Shown: positions 25,409 through 34,274 of the stretch, piece after piece
Position numbering within the stretch: position 1 is the first letter of the stretch
How the letters are laid out: each line of letters opens with the position of its first letter
Assembly: GCA_045634365.1 (NCBI GenBank)
Contig: JAZRAC010000001.1
Span: 101,319 to 165,318 of the forward strand
Direction: 5' to 3'
Origin: HGM04593 sp045634365
Lineage (GTDB): Bacteria; Bacteroidota; Bacteroidia; Bacteroidales; Bacteroidaceae
Length of the DNA stretch: 64,000 nucleotides
Program-made: the position numbers and the translations under genes
The notes under the pieces: model-generated
Database searches by the model: none
What the model was told of the DNA's origin: nothing
What the model saw: the letters and a program-made list of their open reading frames with translations, nothing else

Positions 25409-26650
25409 CTATTCAAATTTGATGGCTTTGCTTGGCGCAATTTTTGAAATGAGCATAGACGGTACAACGAGCATCGCAACACTCACAAGAAACATAAAAA
25501 TATTCAAAGGTATCATAAGTAATGAAAATTCAATGGGCACACTGCTCATATAATATATTTTCGGGTCGAGTTTTATCACTCCTGTATACTGTTGCAGCAG
25601 ACATAATGCTATTGCGATAATATTTCCCCACAATAAACCCTTGCCGATTATGAAACAGGAATAATAGATGAAAATCCTTCTTATGGAGAAATTCTTTGCA
25701 CCAATAGCCTTTAAAATACCAATGAAGTTACTCCTTTCGAGAATAATAATCAACAACCCCGACACCATTGTAAATCCGGCAATGCCAAGCACCAGCACCA
25801 GTATAACCCACACAGTCTTATTCAGCACCCCAAGCCAAGCAAACAGGGCAGGGGAGAGCTCTTCAATTGTCTGTATATAAAGCTGCTGATTATTCTGCCG
25901 AGCTATTTTTGCAATTACAGGGGATATTATTGCTCTTGTTTCCTCTATTTCATCATAATCGGTTGTTGTAATCTCTATGCAACTTACCCGGTTATCTTCC
26001 CAACCATTTACTTTGCGCAGAGTATTTATTCCCGTCAAGGCAAACAGATTATCCATTTCATACAGATGAGTTTCGTAAATACCGGTAACAACCATACGCC
26101 GTGCCTTTATTCCATTCTGCATAAAATAAACACTAACTTTGTCACCAATATTGCAACCAATCTTGTCGGCCATGGTTTTTGAGAGAACAATCCAATGCCC
26201 CGTTACAGAATCGGGTGAGAAGGGTATATTCCCACACAGCATATTTCTTTCGAAAAAGGATGCGTCATACCCCCCCTCTTCAATACCTTTTAGCACAACC
26301 CCTTCAAATTCGTCGCCCACGGCCAACAATCCGGTTTTTTGTATATTAACCTCGGCCTTTGCAATATTGCTGTACGCAAGAATATTCTCAATGTCAGCTT
26401 TTTCAACAACAAAATTCGGCGATTCATAATCCCTTTCCTCGTAGCTGTTAACCTGGATATGTCCTCCAAAGCCAATAATCTTTTCTCGCACCTCGTTCTT
26501 AAAGCCCACCACAATTGCGAGTGACAGCATCATCACAATAATTCCCACCGATACGCCCCACTGAGCAATGGTAATAGCCGGACGCGAAATTTTGCGCCCG
26601 CCCTTTCTTGTGCGATACAATCGCTTGGCAATAAAAAAATCGGTGTTCAT
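25409..26650 (-). CDS. LolC/LolE-like ABC permease (FtsX family)
   Basis: Predicted inner-membrane subunit of a lipoprotein-releasing ABC transporter. Topology is as expected: one N-terminal membrane helix (about 28-48, VSVGIIVMMLSLAIVVGF), a large periplasmic domain (about 50-265), then three helices (about 270-300, 315-345, 370-400) with the FtsX-type core (GIAGFTMVSGLLIIILERSNFIGILKAIG). Length 413 fits LolE. No ATPase gene is adjacent. Upstream on the same strand is a decayed outer-membrane protein gene. Assignment to Lol rather than another FtsX-type permease is by likeness. Confidence 0.8.
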   Translation of the reverse strand: MNTDFFIAKRLYRTRKGGRKISRPAITIAQWGVSVGIIVMMLSLAIVVGFKNEVREKIIGFGGHIQVNSYEERDYESPNFVVEKADIENILAYSNIAKAEVNIQKTGLLAVGDEFEGVVLKGIEEGGYDASFFERNMLCGNIPFSPDSVTGHWIVLSKTMADKIGCNIGDKVSVYFMQNGIKARRMVVTGIYETHLYEMDNLFALTGINTLRKVNGWEDNRVSCIEITTTDYDEIEETRAIISPVIAKIARQNNQQLYIQTIEELSPALFAWLGVLNKTVWVILVLVLGIAGFTMVSGLLIIILERSNFIGILKAIGAKNFSIRRIFIYYSCFIIGKGLLWGNIIAIALCLLQQYTGVIKLDPKIYYMSSVPIEFSLLMIPLNIFMFLVSVAMLVVPSMLISKIAPSKAIKFE

Positions 26651-26672
26651 AAATGCTCCTTTACTGCGAATT

Positions 26673-26985
26673 TTAGAACTTTTTGAAGGTTACTTTGGCA
26701 TATTTTGAATTGAGAATCATACTCTTGTCGTTGAGCAACAGCACTGCATACCTCTCGTTGCCATTCTCATAAATGCCCCACGCTTTTAACATCAATCGCA
26801 GTTCTTAAATAGCCGAAGCGTGCAATATCGCCGCTCAATCCCTGGCGGTTCGACAAATGCCAAGTAGGAGGAGTCTTTTCCGAAGCAACGGTTCCCACAG
26901 CTTCCACCTTGTATCTTAATTCCTGCGCCGACAATGTATTGCCAATCGAGGCAATTATCATCACAATTGTAAAAATACGTTTCAT
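26673..26985 (-). pseudogene. Remnant of an outer-membrane (Wzi-like capsule assembly) protein gene
   Basis: The first 72 codons give a signal peptide (MKRIFTIVMIIASIGNTLSA) and the start of a protein that resembles the N-terminus of Wzi-type capsule-assembly barrels (YKVEAVGTV...TPPTWHLSNRQG). The frame then stops at 26767. In the +1 frame, overlapping the stop, a further 39 codons run to a stop at 26673 with a strand-like C-terminal pattern (ERYAVLLLNDKSMIL...VTFKKF). A full Wzi-like protein would have over 400 residues. I read this as an internal deletion plus frameshift. It lies 4 bases after the nucleotidyltransferase gene on the same strand. Confidence 0.5.
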
Positions 26986-26989
26986 AATA

Positions 26990-28102
26990 TTACTTGTTTC
27001 TTCTCATCCAGAAAAAATGCCATATTCTAAACAACGGAGCCCACAAACTCTCGCTCGGATAGCTCTTGATCATCTCTATATTTTGCATTGTACGGCTCTT
27101 TGCGCGTTGCCACAATGTACCATTTATCTGCATCTTATAGTTGGGACTGTGTTTCCCGAAATTGCCCATTATGAGTATCTTATCGAGCAGTTCTTTACCC
27201 TCTTTCTCCATAGACGGCACAAGGAGCTGTTCGTCGTTCATTCCCAACATCTCTTTTAGTATATACATAACCGCTCCGGCAAACCGCAATACCCCAAACT
27301 CCTTTAATCGAGCAATTGTAGCTTCGCGCTCCTCATTTGTAAACCCTTGTTTCAACACATAGTAGTAATCGAGCAATTGTCGCAGTCCTATTCCTTCTTG
27401 AAAAAGATGGCGGTAAATATGCAACAAAATGAAAACACGATTGAATGCCAAATTGGGTACACCCACAGAGCCTTCGTTGCCCAACATAATTTTGTTGGCA
27501 AATTGTGCCTGCTTCTCCCTCTTAAAATATTTCTGTAATTTTCTGTTAGTGAAGTAATTGAACATCCACGATGGGGTAAAGTGTATCTCTATCGATACTC
27601 CCTTTACAAGAGGAAAATCCACGTGATGATAGTTAGGTATTATATTAGGAAGGAACCTCCTCACATAATCCATAATTTTTTTTCTCCCTCCGGCGAGCCA
27701 TATATCAATGTCGCCGGCTGTGCGGCGGGCCGGATTGTCGTATAGCGCGGCAACTCCTTGTCCTTTGAGTATAACATTGGCAAATCCTTCTTGCTCGAAC
27801 TTCTTTGCCACCGCCACCGCTTGTTTGTTCAGCAGAGCATTCTGCTTTTCTATAATGAGTGTTATATTATACCATTTGAGCAGTAACTCCTTCGGTGGCC
27901 TTTGCTCGACTGGCAGTTTCTCCACTCCGGAAAAAGCAATGGCAGTTACAGCTTGCTTTGCGGCAGTTTCGTATAGACACTCCCACTCTTCATAAGTGGG
28001 AGTGCGTGATAGCTCTTTACCCGTGCCTATTCCCAAACGCACAAGTTCAAAGAACAGCTCGGTAATATCACTTTGTTGCATATCTGCAATAAGTTTTATC
28101 AA
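26990..28102 (-). CDS. NTP_transf_5-family putative nucleotidyltransferase
   Basis: A 370-residue protein of the uncharacterised nucleotidyltransferase family (PF14907-like). The nucleotidyltransferase core is visible as VILKGQGVAALYDNPARRTAGDIDIWL (about 110-137): a Lys-Gly motif, then D-I-D, the two metal-binding aspartates. A conserved IEIHF strand follows (about 170). The rest is helical. Family members often lie in surface-glycan loci of Bacteroidetes, but no reaction is established. Its start overlaps the stop of the cytidylyltransferase/kinase gene by 4 bases, so the two are co-translated. Confidence 0.75.
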   Translation of the reverse strand: MIKLIADMQQSDITELFFELVRLGIGTGKELSRTPTYEEWECLYETAAKQAVTAIAFSGVEKLPVEQRPPKELLLKWYNITLIIEKQNALLNKQAVAVAKKFEQEGFANVILKGQGVAALYDNPARRTAGDIDIWLAGGRKKIMDYVRRFLPNIIPNYHHVDFPLVKGVSIEIHFTPSWMFNYFTNRKLQKYFKREKQAQFANKIMLGNEGSVGVPNLAFNRVFILLHIYRHLFQEGIGLRQLLDYYYVLKQGFTNEEREATIARLKEFGVLRFAGAVMYILKEMLGMNDEQLLVPSMEKEGKELLDKILIMGNFGKHSPNYKMQINGTLWQRAKSRTMQNIEMIKSYPSESLWAPLFRIWHFFWMRRNK

Positions 28103-29238
28103 TTACGACGTATTCTAATCTGCAACGCATCTTTTATGGGAGTGTCGTTCACAATAACCAGATAACCGCCACCGCCTGCTCCACTGATTTTAATACCCTT
28201 TACATCATTTATATACTCGTTTATTGTTTCGAGCACATAATCGGGAGCCATATTGGGGAACATTGCAATCTGCGCCTTGAACGACTCGGTTGTAGCCTTT
28301 CCCCAAGCGTCAATATCCATTTTGTTCACAGCCTCCCAGCAGTCGCAGGCAGCCTTTGCCAAGCGTTCCGCGCCCTCTTTGTCTATTTTTGTATTGGCAA
28401 GTACATCGTAGTCTCCTTTGCGGGGCGAGAGGGGAATGAGCCAAATGCTCTTCTCTATAAAGTCGAGAATTTTATCATCCTTGACACTCTCTATTTTGCT
28501 GGGCCAATATTTCTCGTCTTTGTAGTTAAGGCGGTTAAGACCGGGCATAACAACGCCGATTGCATCCTGTGAACCGCTTATATAGGGCGAGCCGGGAGGA
28601 TTCTCGAAGCAGAAAAGCTCTTTTGCAAGCACTTCGCGGTCGCCTTTTGGAATATCAATATGCCACATTTCAATAGCAGCCTTGCGCGACGACGTGCTCA
28701 TTCCGCTACGGTTGTTAAAGTCATAGTCGGGCTCAATGTTGATGGTAAGTACCGGCCCCTCGGCAAATTTATTTACATAAGGCTGGTCGAGCCATCCTCC
28801 CGCGAGGTCTATTCTATAAGGAATCTTGCACTCTTGACGCAATGCGGTAGTGGAGCGTGCAGGCAGTCCCGCCTCGGGAATTCTTGTGCTCACCATCAGT
28901 TCAATGCCGTTCTCTTGGCAAAAACGTTTCTTTTCGGGAGTGTATCCATCGGAGTTTACGAAGAAAATATCGGGCTTTAAAGCCTTTACATCCTCGGCAA
29001 AATCCATAATTCCGCTGCCCGAATTTACAAACGCATCCTTTACATAGCGTATGGCCTTTACCATATAAAGACGCTCCTCTTGGGTGTTTATCGTCTTACG
29101 GTTTTTCAAGTCCTGAATAGTACTGTCCGAACCAATGCCCACATATAAATCGCCATATTGTGAAGCCTCTTTAAAAAAGGCTACGTGCCCCGAGTGCAAC
29201 ATATCGTAACAGCCCGATACAAAAACTTTTTTGCTCAT
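28099..29238 (-). CDS. Bifunctional HIGH-type nucleotidylyltransferase / GHMP kinase-like protein
   Basis: Fusion of two sugar-activating domains. Residues 1-135 form a cytidylyltransferase-like domain with HSGH at 16-19 (GCYDMLHSGHVAFFKEA) in place of HxGH, as in TagD and HldE. Residues from about 138 form a GHMP kinase-like domain: PYRIDLAGGWLDQPYVN (substrate site), a diverged phosphate loop around SGMSTSSRKAA, and the C-terminal motif ISGAGGGGYLV. The order is reversed relative to HldE, and the kinase belongs to another superfamily. The natural inference is a kinase that makes a sugar phosphate and a transferase that turns it into an NDP-sugar, perhaps for surface glycans. Substrates are unknown. 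Confidence 0.75.
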   Translation of the reverse strand: MSKKVFVSGCYDMLHSGHVAFFKEASQYGDLYVGIGSDSTIQDLKNRKTINTQEERLYMVKAIRYVKDAFVNSGSGIMDFAEDVKALKPDIFFVNSDGYTPEKKRFCQENGIELMVSTRIPEAGLPARSTTALRQECKIPYRIDLAGGWLDQPYVNKFAEGPVLTINIEPDYDFNNRSGMSTSSRKAAIEMWHIDIPKGDREVLAKELFCFENPPGSPYISGSQDAIGVVMPGLNRLNYKDEKYWPSKIESVKDDKILDFIEKSIWLIPLSPRKGDYDVLANTKIDKEGAERLAKAACDCWEAVNKMDIDAWGKATTESFKAQIAMFPNMAPDYVLETINEYINDVKGIKISGAGGGGYLVIVNDTPIKDALQIRIRRN

Positions 29239-29378
29239 AGTTAAATATTTATGTGGTAATGACTCTGTTTTTCAGTTATTACCATTGTTTATAATCAAAT
29301 GTGTGAACAGGTAGGATTTTTGCAAAGTTCCTTGTACAGGGCAATGTGTGCAAAATACCTTTCCCGTTTCTCTTTTTG

Positions 29379-29415
29379 CAAATATAAAATATTATTTAAG
29401 AAATTTCTTAAATAA
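29379..29415 (-). promoter_or_regulatory. Promoter of the nucleotidyltransferase operon with 24-bp palindrome
   Basis: On the minus strand TATATTTG (29386-29379) is a good -7 box, about 140 bases before the gene. At 29392-29415 lies a perfect 24-bp AT-only palindrome (TTATTTAAGAAA and its mirror), which covers the -33 region. This is where a repressor or activator dimer would bind; it could also be the end of the upstream ctp transcript, though no U-run follows. Confidence 0.5.
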
Positions 29416-29443
29416 CCTCTAAATATATTTAGTCGTCTTTTAC

Positions 29444-31060
29444 TTATTCATTCCTCTTTTTTTGTGGAAAAGCATCGTCATTTTCGAGTACCTCAATTGC
29501 TTTTAACACCGTTTCGTCGGTGAGGTTCACATATTTAACGTGTTCCAACATTCCCAAAATATCGTATACTATATTAGCATTCATAATTTCGGCAATCATT
29601 TTGTGGTTCTGCTCCAATTGCGTTACAGGCGGCTCGATACCCTTTTCTTTGGCAAAGGCGATGAATTTCTCCACTATACCCTGCGTCGACAAATGTTTCA
29701 CCATCTCCTCATAGGTGGAGAGTGTTTCGAGCCTTCTTCTATTCTCCTTGCTATATTTGAATGCAAAATTCGAGAATAGTCGCTTGCGTGAAACCTCGCT
29801 TATGTAGGGGGTGAATCGGGTAGTGTCGCTCGGAACGAAAATGTCGGGCATAATACCTCCACCGCCATACACTGTGCGCCCAAGGCGTGTCTTATAGACA
29901 AGGCTGTCATTCTGGTGTATACTATCCTGTGAGAAAAACTCACCTCTCTCGTAACGGTTGATTATATCCATTTCATACTCCTTTCCCTCGCCGTTCTTGT
30001 AAGGTTTTTGAATGCATCGTCCCGAGGGGGTGTAATATCGAGCGATAGTCAGCCTCACAGCCGAGCCATCCTTGAACTCAAACGGCTGCTGCACAAGCCC
30101 TTTGCCGAATGTGCGACGGCCGATGATTGTGCCTCGGTCGTTGTCCTGTATGGTCCCGGCTATAATCTCGCTTGCCGAGGCCGAGGTTTCATCGGTGAGC
30201 ACCACCAAAGGAATTTCGGGGAAATTACCGCGCCCGTTGGCATACTCGATGCTGCGAGGAGAATTCTCTCCCTCGGTGTACACTATAATATCGCCTCTGT
30301 GCAAAAACTCATTGGCCATCTGCAACGCAACGCCAAGATAGCCTCCGCCGTTGCCACGAACATCGATTATGATGCCCTTGCACCCACCGTGAAGGAAACG
30401 TGCCATTGCCAAAATGAATTCGGCAAAGGTATTTTCGGCGAAACGCTCCACCTGTACATATCCCCATTTGTTGTCTATTATATATGCAGCCTCGATGCTC
30501 TCCATCGGAATATCTCCTCGCACAATATTGAAGTGCAAAAGGTCGGGCTCACCAAAGCGTTTCACGCTCACTTTCACTTTTGTACCTTTGGGCCCTTTCA
30601 GTTTTTTCATTGCGGCACTCTGTGTGCAAGCCTCGCCCACAAACAGTGTGTCGTTTACCATCACAATGCAATCGCCGGCAAGCAACCCCACAGCCTCCGA
30701 CGGGCCTCCGCGAATTATGTCGGTGATATTTATTGTATCTTCCTGTATCATAAAGCGTATGCCTATTCCGCTGAAACTGCTGGCAAGGTCGGCATTTGTG
30801 GCCTCTAATTCCTCGGCCGGAATATATGTGCTGTGCGGGTCTAATTCATCGAGAATTTTGGGCATGGCCTTTTCTATTATATCATCGACATTGAGCGTGT
30901 CCACGTAATTATTCTGCATAAGCCGTATAAGCTCATCGACTTTTGTGCTTCCCGGGGTCGACACAATGATGGTACTTCCCTTTCCCTGTGATATATAAAT
31001 ACCGGCAATAAGCCCGAGTAACGTGAAAAAGACCAATAGGGTAGGTACAAACTTCTTCAT
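29444..31060 (-). CDS. S41-family C-terminal processing protease
   Basis: Periplasmic, membrane-anchored serine protease of the CtpA family. An N-terminal signal anchor (about 5-25) is followed by a PDZ domain (about 80-165, SFSGIGIRFMIQEDTINIT...) and the S41 peptidase core with DVRGNGGGYLGVALQMANEF (about 232-251), the catalytic Ser in DETSASASEIIAG (about 290) and the catalytic Lys in RRTFGKGLVQ (about 320). A C-terminal domain of about 150 residues follows. Length 538 is normal for Bacteroidetes. The dCMP deaminase gene lies 23 bases upstream. Confidence 0.92.
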   Translation of the reverse strand: MKKFVPTLLVFFTLLGLIAGIYISQGKGSTIIVSTPGSTKVDELIRLMQNNYVDTLNVDDIIEKAMPKILDELDPHSTYIPAEELEATNADLASSFSGIGIRFMIQEDTINITDIIRGGPSEAVGLLAGDCIVMVNDTLFVGEACTQSAAMKKLKGPKGTKVKVSVKRFGEPDLLHFNIVRGDIPMESIEAAYIIDNKWGYVQVERFAENTFAEFILAMARFLHGGCKGIIIDVRGNGGGYLGVALQMANEFLHRGDIIVYTEGENSPRSIEYANGRGNFPEIPLVVLTDETSASASEIIAGTIQDNDRGTIIGRRTFGKGLVQQPFEFKDGSAVRLTIARYYTPSGRCIQKPYKNGEGKEYEMDIINRYERGEFFSQDSIHQNDSLVYKTRLGRTVYGGGGIMPDIFVPSDTTRFTPYISEVSRKRLFSNFAFKYSKENRRRLETLSTYEEMVKHLSTQGIVEKFIAFAKEKGIEPPVTQLEQNHKMIAEIMNANIVYDILGMLEHVKYVNLTDETVLKAIEVLENDDAFPQKKRNE

Positions 31061-31083
31061 AATCTCCTCACTCTATAAAGTTT

Positions 31084-31527
31084 TTATTCCCCCTTCTCCT
31101 CTTCCTCGGTCAGGTGCACAACCTCCACTCCGACTCTTTTCAGAAGGTCGAGCCCGTCGGTGATGCGGTACTCGTTAAAATATACGACACGTTTTATTCC
31201 TGCTTGAATTATGAGCTTTGAGCACTCTATGCAGGGCGAAGTTGTTACATACAATGTTGCCCCCTCGCTGTTGTTGTTGGAACGTGCTATTTTGGTTATT
31301 GCATTAGCCTCGGCGTGCAGTACGTATGGTTTTGTGAGCCCATCCTCGTCCTCGCACACATTTTCAAACCCCGAGGGTGTGCCGTTGTAACCATCGGAAA
31401 TAATCATTTTATCTTTTACAATGAGTGCGCCCACTTTGCGGCGTTGGCAATAGGAATTTTCGGCCCATATCATTGCCATACGCATATATCTCCAATCGAG
31501 TATTCTCTGCTTTTCGCTGTTTTTCAT
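31084..31527 (-). CDS. dCMP deaminase (ComEB family)
   Basis: Zinc-dependent deaminase that converts dCMP to dUMP for thymidylate synthesis. The zinc ligands and proton shuttle are seen in VLHAEANAI (His and Glu, about 70-78) and TSPCIECSKLI (two Cys, about 95-105). The N-terminal W..MAM.WAENSYCQRRKVGALIV segment is typical. Length 147 is normal. It is transcribed with the lipoprotein gene upstream (2-base gap) and the ctp protease downstream. Confidence 0.9.
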   Translation of the reverse strand: MKNSEKQRILDWRYMRMAMIWAENSYCQRRKVGALIVKDKMIISDGYNGTPSGFENVCEDEDGLTKPYVLHAEANAITKIARSNNNSEGATLYVTTSPCIECSKLIIQAGIKRVVYFNEYRITDGLDLLKRVGVEVVHLTEEEEKGE

Positions 31528-31529
31528 AG

Positions 31530-31961
31530 TTATCTGTTGTAAAATTGCATATAAATATTGCCGGGCTCTTCCACAATCTGTATCCAGTTGGCGTCCCCGT
31601 TGTACATAACCGAGTTTTTCAGGATATTCAGTGCTGCTTTTGCCGTAGCATCATTCTCAATGTCGCCGCTTGTAATTATCTCGTTGCAACCGAATGTGCG
31701 TGCCTCTCCGTCGGCATACCAATTGCCGGTTATTGTTGCGGCGCCGGGGGTGGTGAAGAGGAATGATGCGTTGTTGAAGATTAGTGAGTAGCCCTCTTCC
31801 TGCGGAACAATCCTTTCCACTCCATTCTGGATAAATGTGAGGTTCCAAGTCTTTCCGGTGAATATCTCCTCTAAATCATCGTCATTGTCGCACGCTGTAA
31901 ATGTGAGCGACAGGCTCAATGCCAAAATAACTCCTGCTGTAATTTTTAAAAAATGTTTCAT
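31530..31961 (-). CDS. Small lipoprotein (DUF4847-like)
   Basis: A 143-residue predicted lipoprotein. The signal peptide ends in a lipobox (LTFTAC, Cys at about 24) followed by an Asp-rich DNDDD stretch, which in Bacteroidetes favours export to the outer membrane or cell surface. The mature part is beta-rich (GKTWNLTFIQNGVERI, FLFTTPGAATITGNWYAD), like a small lipocalin-type fold. It resembles the DUF4847 lipoproteins found beside dCMP deaminase in this order; the function is unknown. Confidence 0.75.
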   Translation of the reverse strand: MKHFLKITAGVILALSLSLTFTACDNDDDLEEIFTGKTWNLTFIQNGVERIVPQEEGYSLIFNNASFLFTTPGAATITGNWYADGEARTFGCNEIITSGDIENDATAKAALNILKNSVMYNGDANWIQIVEEPGNIYMQFYNR

Positions 31962-31993
31962 CGTGTAGATTATAGTTTTTTATCCGTTAGTTT

Positions 31994-34072
31994 TTATAAG
32001 TGTGGGCAAATGGTTTTTATTCCGTCGCGTTCCAAAAGCGGCTCAATTTGCGGCCTGTGCCCACGGAAACGCATATACAACTCCATTGGATGCTCGGTAT
32101 TTCCTTTTGAGAGAATATTATCGCGGAACGATTGTGCTACCTTCATATTTAAAATACCCTCCTCTTTAAAGCGTGAGAATGCATCGGCGTCGAGCATTTC
32201 CGCCCATTTGTAGCTGTAATATCCCGCGGCGTATCCGCCCGACATTATGTGGCTGAATTGCGGTGTTATTCCAACCTCTTTTTTTACAGGCAGCAATCTT
32301 ATTGCAGCTGTTGCCTGATGCTCATATTCAAGAACATCACCATCGAATGGTTGCGAAATATTGTGCCACGCTTGGTCGGTAAGCCCGAGTCCCACTTGGC
32401 GTATGCATTGATAGGCTGCGAGGAACGTGCGTGCCTCGCGTATCTTGTCGAGCATAGTGGCGGGGATTGTTTCTCCTGTTTCGTGGTGAAAGGCAAAAGC
32501 CTTTAAGAACTCCTCTTCGGTGGTGTAGTTCTCCATTATCTGCGAGGGCATCTCCACAAAGTCCCACAATACATTAGGGCTGCAAAGGCTTGCGTATGTA
32601 ACATCCGAGAGAATACCGTGCAGGCAGTGCCCGAATTCGTGCAACAGGGTATTTAATTCGTCAAAATTCAGCAACGTGGGCTTCCCGGGCAGGGGCTTGC
32701 GGAAATTTGTCGACAGTGTGATGTGTGGGCGATGGTCGGTTCCATCGGCGTCGCGATATTGTGCCTTTATGGAATCCATCCACGCTCCGGCGTGTTTGCC
32801 TTTGCGTGCATAGAAGTCGCAGTAGAGCAGTGCAAGGTATCTGCCGTCGTAGTCGTATACCTCCCACACTTTTACATCGGGGTTGAAGGTGGGAATGTCG
32901 TGATTTTGTTTGAAATTTACTCCGTAGAGACGGGTGGCAAGATAGAATGCACCGTATATTGCTTGGTCGAGGTTAAGATAGGGACGCACCTTCTCGTCGC
33001 TCAAATTATATTTGCTCTCTTTCAGCTTTTCGGAGTAGTAGGCAAAGTCCCAAGGCTCAAAGTTAAACTCTTCACCTTCGCACTTTGTGGCAAACTCTTT
33101 TACCTCGTCGACATCCTTGCGGGCAGCGGGCAGATAGCTCCAAGTGAGTTTGCCGAGCATCGAGAATACAGCGTCGGTTGTCTGCGCCATACGCTCGGCA
33201 AGGATATAATCGCTGTATGTGTTGTAACCCAGCAGGCGCGCAAATTGCAAACGTGCATTTACAATCTCCTTTACAATGTTGCGGTTGTCGTGCCCGTTAC
33301 CCTTTGCACCTATGGTGCTGTACTCCATATACATCTGTCGGCGCAGCTCACGATTCTTGCAGAATGTGATGAATGGCAGATAGCTGGGGCGGTGCAGAGT
33401 GAACAACCACCCCTCCTTGCCATTCTCCTCGGCGCTTTTCTTTGCAGTCTCCACAAGGTCGGCGGGCAGGCCTGCAATATCTTGCTCCTCTGTGACAAGC
33501 AGGGTGAAGGCATCGGTGTCTTTAATAATATTTTCCTGAAATTTCAGCGACAGCAGTGTGAGCTGTTTGCTCAATTGGCGATATTCGTCGCGCTCCTCTC
33601 CTTTGAGGTTGGCACCGGCTCTCACGAATCCTGTGTATATATCTTCCAAGAGCCTTTTCTCTTCGCCGTTGAGAGTGTCGGAGCAGTTGTTGTAGATGCT
33701 TTTTATGCGAACAAACAGTGCTTCGTTTAGGGTTATATTGTTTCTGTGCTCGGTGTATAGCTGTTGCAGCTCATTTTCCACCTCCACAAGTTTGTCGTTG
33801 CTGTGAGAATATATTATGGCGTTGAATGCGCATAGTACATCGCTTGTCATTCTGCCGCTGTTCTCATAGGCAACGATGGTATTTTCGAACGTTGCCGGTG
33901 CTGTGTTGTTGCAAATATTGTCAATAATCTCCTGCTCCCTTCTTATTCCCTCTTTAAGTGCGGGTATAAAGTGCTCCAATGCTATTCTGTCAAATGGTAT
34001 TGAATTGAAGGGGGTGTTATATGGTGAACAAAATGGATTGTCCTTTATTATGTTCTCTTTCATATAGTTCAT
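31994..34072 (-). CDS. dcp: M3-family peptidyl-dipeptidase (Dcp-like)
   Basis: Zinc metallopeptidase that removes C-terminal dipeptides or cleaves oligopeptides. The zinc motif HEFGH is found in LNTLLHEFGHCLHGILSDV (about 470-488), with the third ligand Glu in FVEMPSQIMENY (about 505). No signal peptide is visible, so it is probably cytoplasmic. At 692 residues the length is right for Dcp/OpdA. ATG 34063 is three codons downstream of the first ATG and is an equally possible start. Confidence 0.9.
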   Translation of the reverse strand: MNYMKENIIKDNPFCSPYNTPFNSIPFDRIALEHFIPALKEGIRREQEIIDNICNNTAPATFENTIVAYENSGRMTSDVLCAFNAIIYSHSNDKLVEVENELQQLYTEHRNNITLNEALFVRIKSIYNNCSDTLNGEEKRLLEDIYTGFVRAGANLKGEERDEYRQLSKQLTLLSLKFQENIIKDTDAFTLLVTEEQDIAGLPADLVETAKKSAEENGKEGWLFTLHRPSYLPFITFCKNRELRRQMYMEYSTIGAKGNGHDNRNIVKEIVNARLQFARLLGYNTYSDYILAERMAQTTDAVFSMLGKLTWSYLPAARKDVDEVKEFATKCEGEEFNFEPWDFAYYSEKLKESKYNLSDEKVRPYLNLDQAIYGAFYLATRLYGVNFKQNHDIPTFNPDVKVWEVYDYDGRYLALLYCDFYARKGKHAGAWMDSIKAQYRDADGTDHRPHITLSTNFRKPLPGKPTLLNFDELNTLLHEFGHCLHGILSDVTYASLCSPNVLWDFVEMPSQIMENYTTEEEFLKAFAFHHETGETIPATMLDKIREARTFLAAYQCIRQVGLGLTDQAWHNISQPFDGDVLEYEHQATAAIRLLPVKKEVGITPQFSHIMSGGYAAGYYSYKWAEMLDADAFSRFKEEGILNMKVAQSFRDNILSKGNTEHPMELYMRFRGHRPQIEPLLERDGIKTICPHL

Positions 34073-34214
34073 ATATTCTAAAATTATGCGAAGATAGTTA
34101 TAAAATCCTCTTTTGCCATACTATTTTTCACAATATTTACTAATAAATTTAATTTATATATTATATAACAATCGGCACGCTCTTTTTGTTTGAACGGGTG
34201 GTGTGTGCCATTGA

Positions 34215-34253
34215 TAAAAACGAGGGAGAGGAAGCGAGCTTCCTCTCCCTCGT
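34215..34253 (-). terminator. Intrinsic terminator of nagA
   Basis: Perfect 15-bp stem at 34220-34234 and 34239-34253 (CGAGGGAGAGGAAG and complement), with the U-tract (AAAAA at 34216-34220) on the minus strand. Confidence 0.88.
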
Positions 34254-34274
34254 GGAGTCTGTTTGTGTAAATGA

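Noticed and set aside
32723..33730. 335-codon plus-strand frame
   Set aside because: It is antisense to the M3 peptidase gene, whose zinc motif is intact; amino-acid composition is that of a shadow frame.
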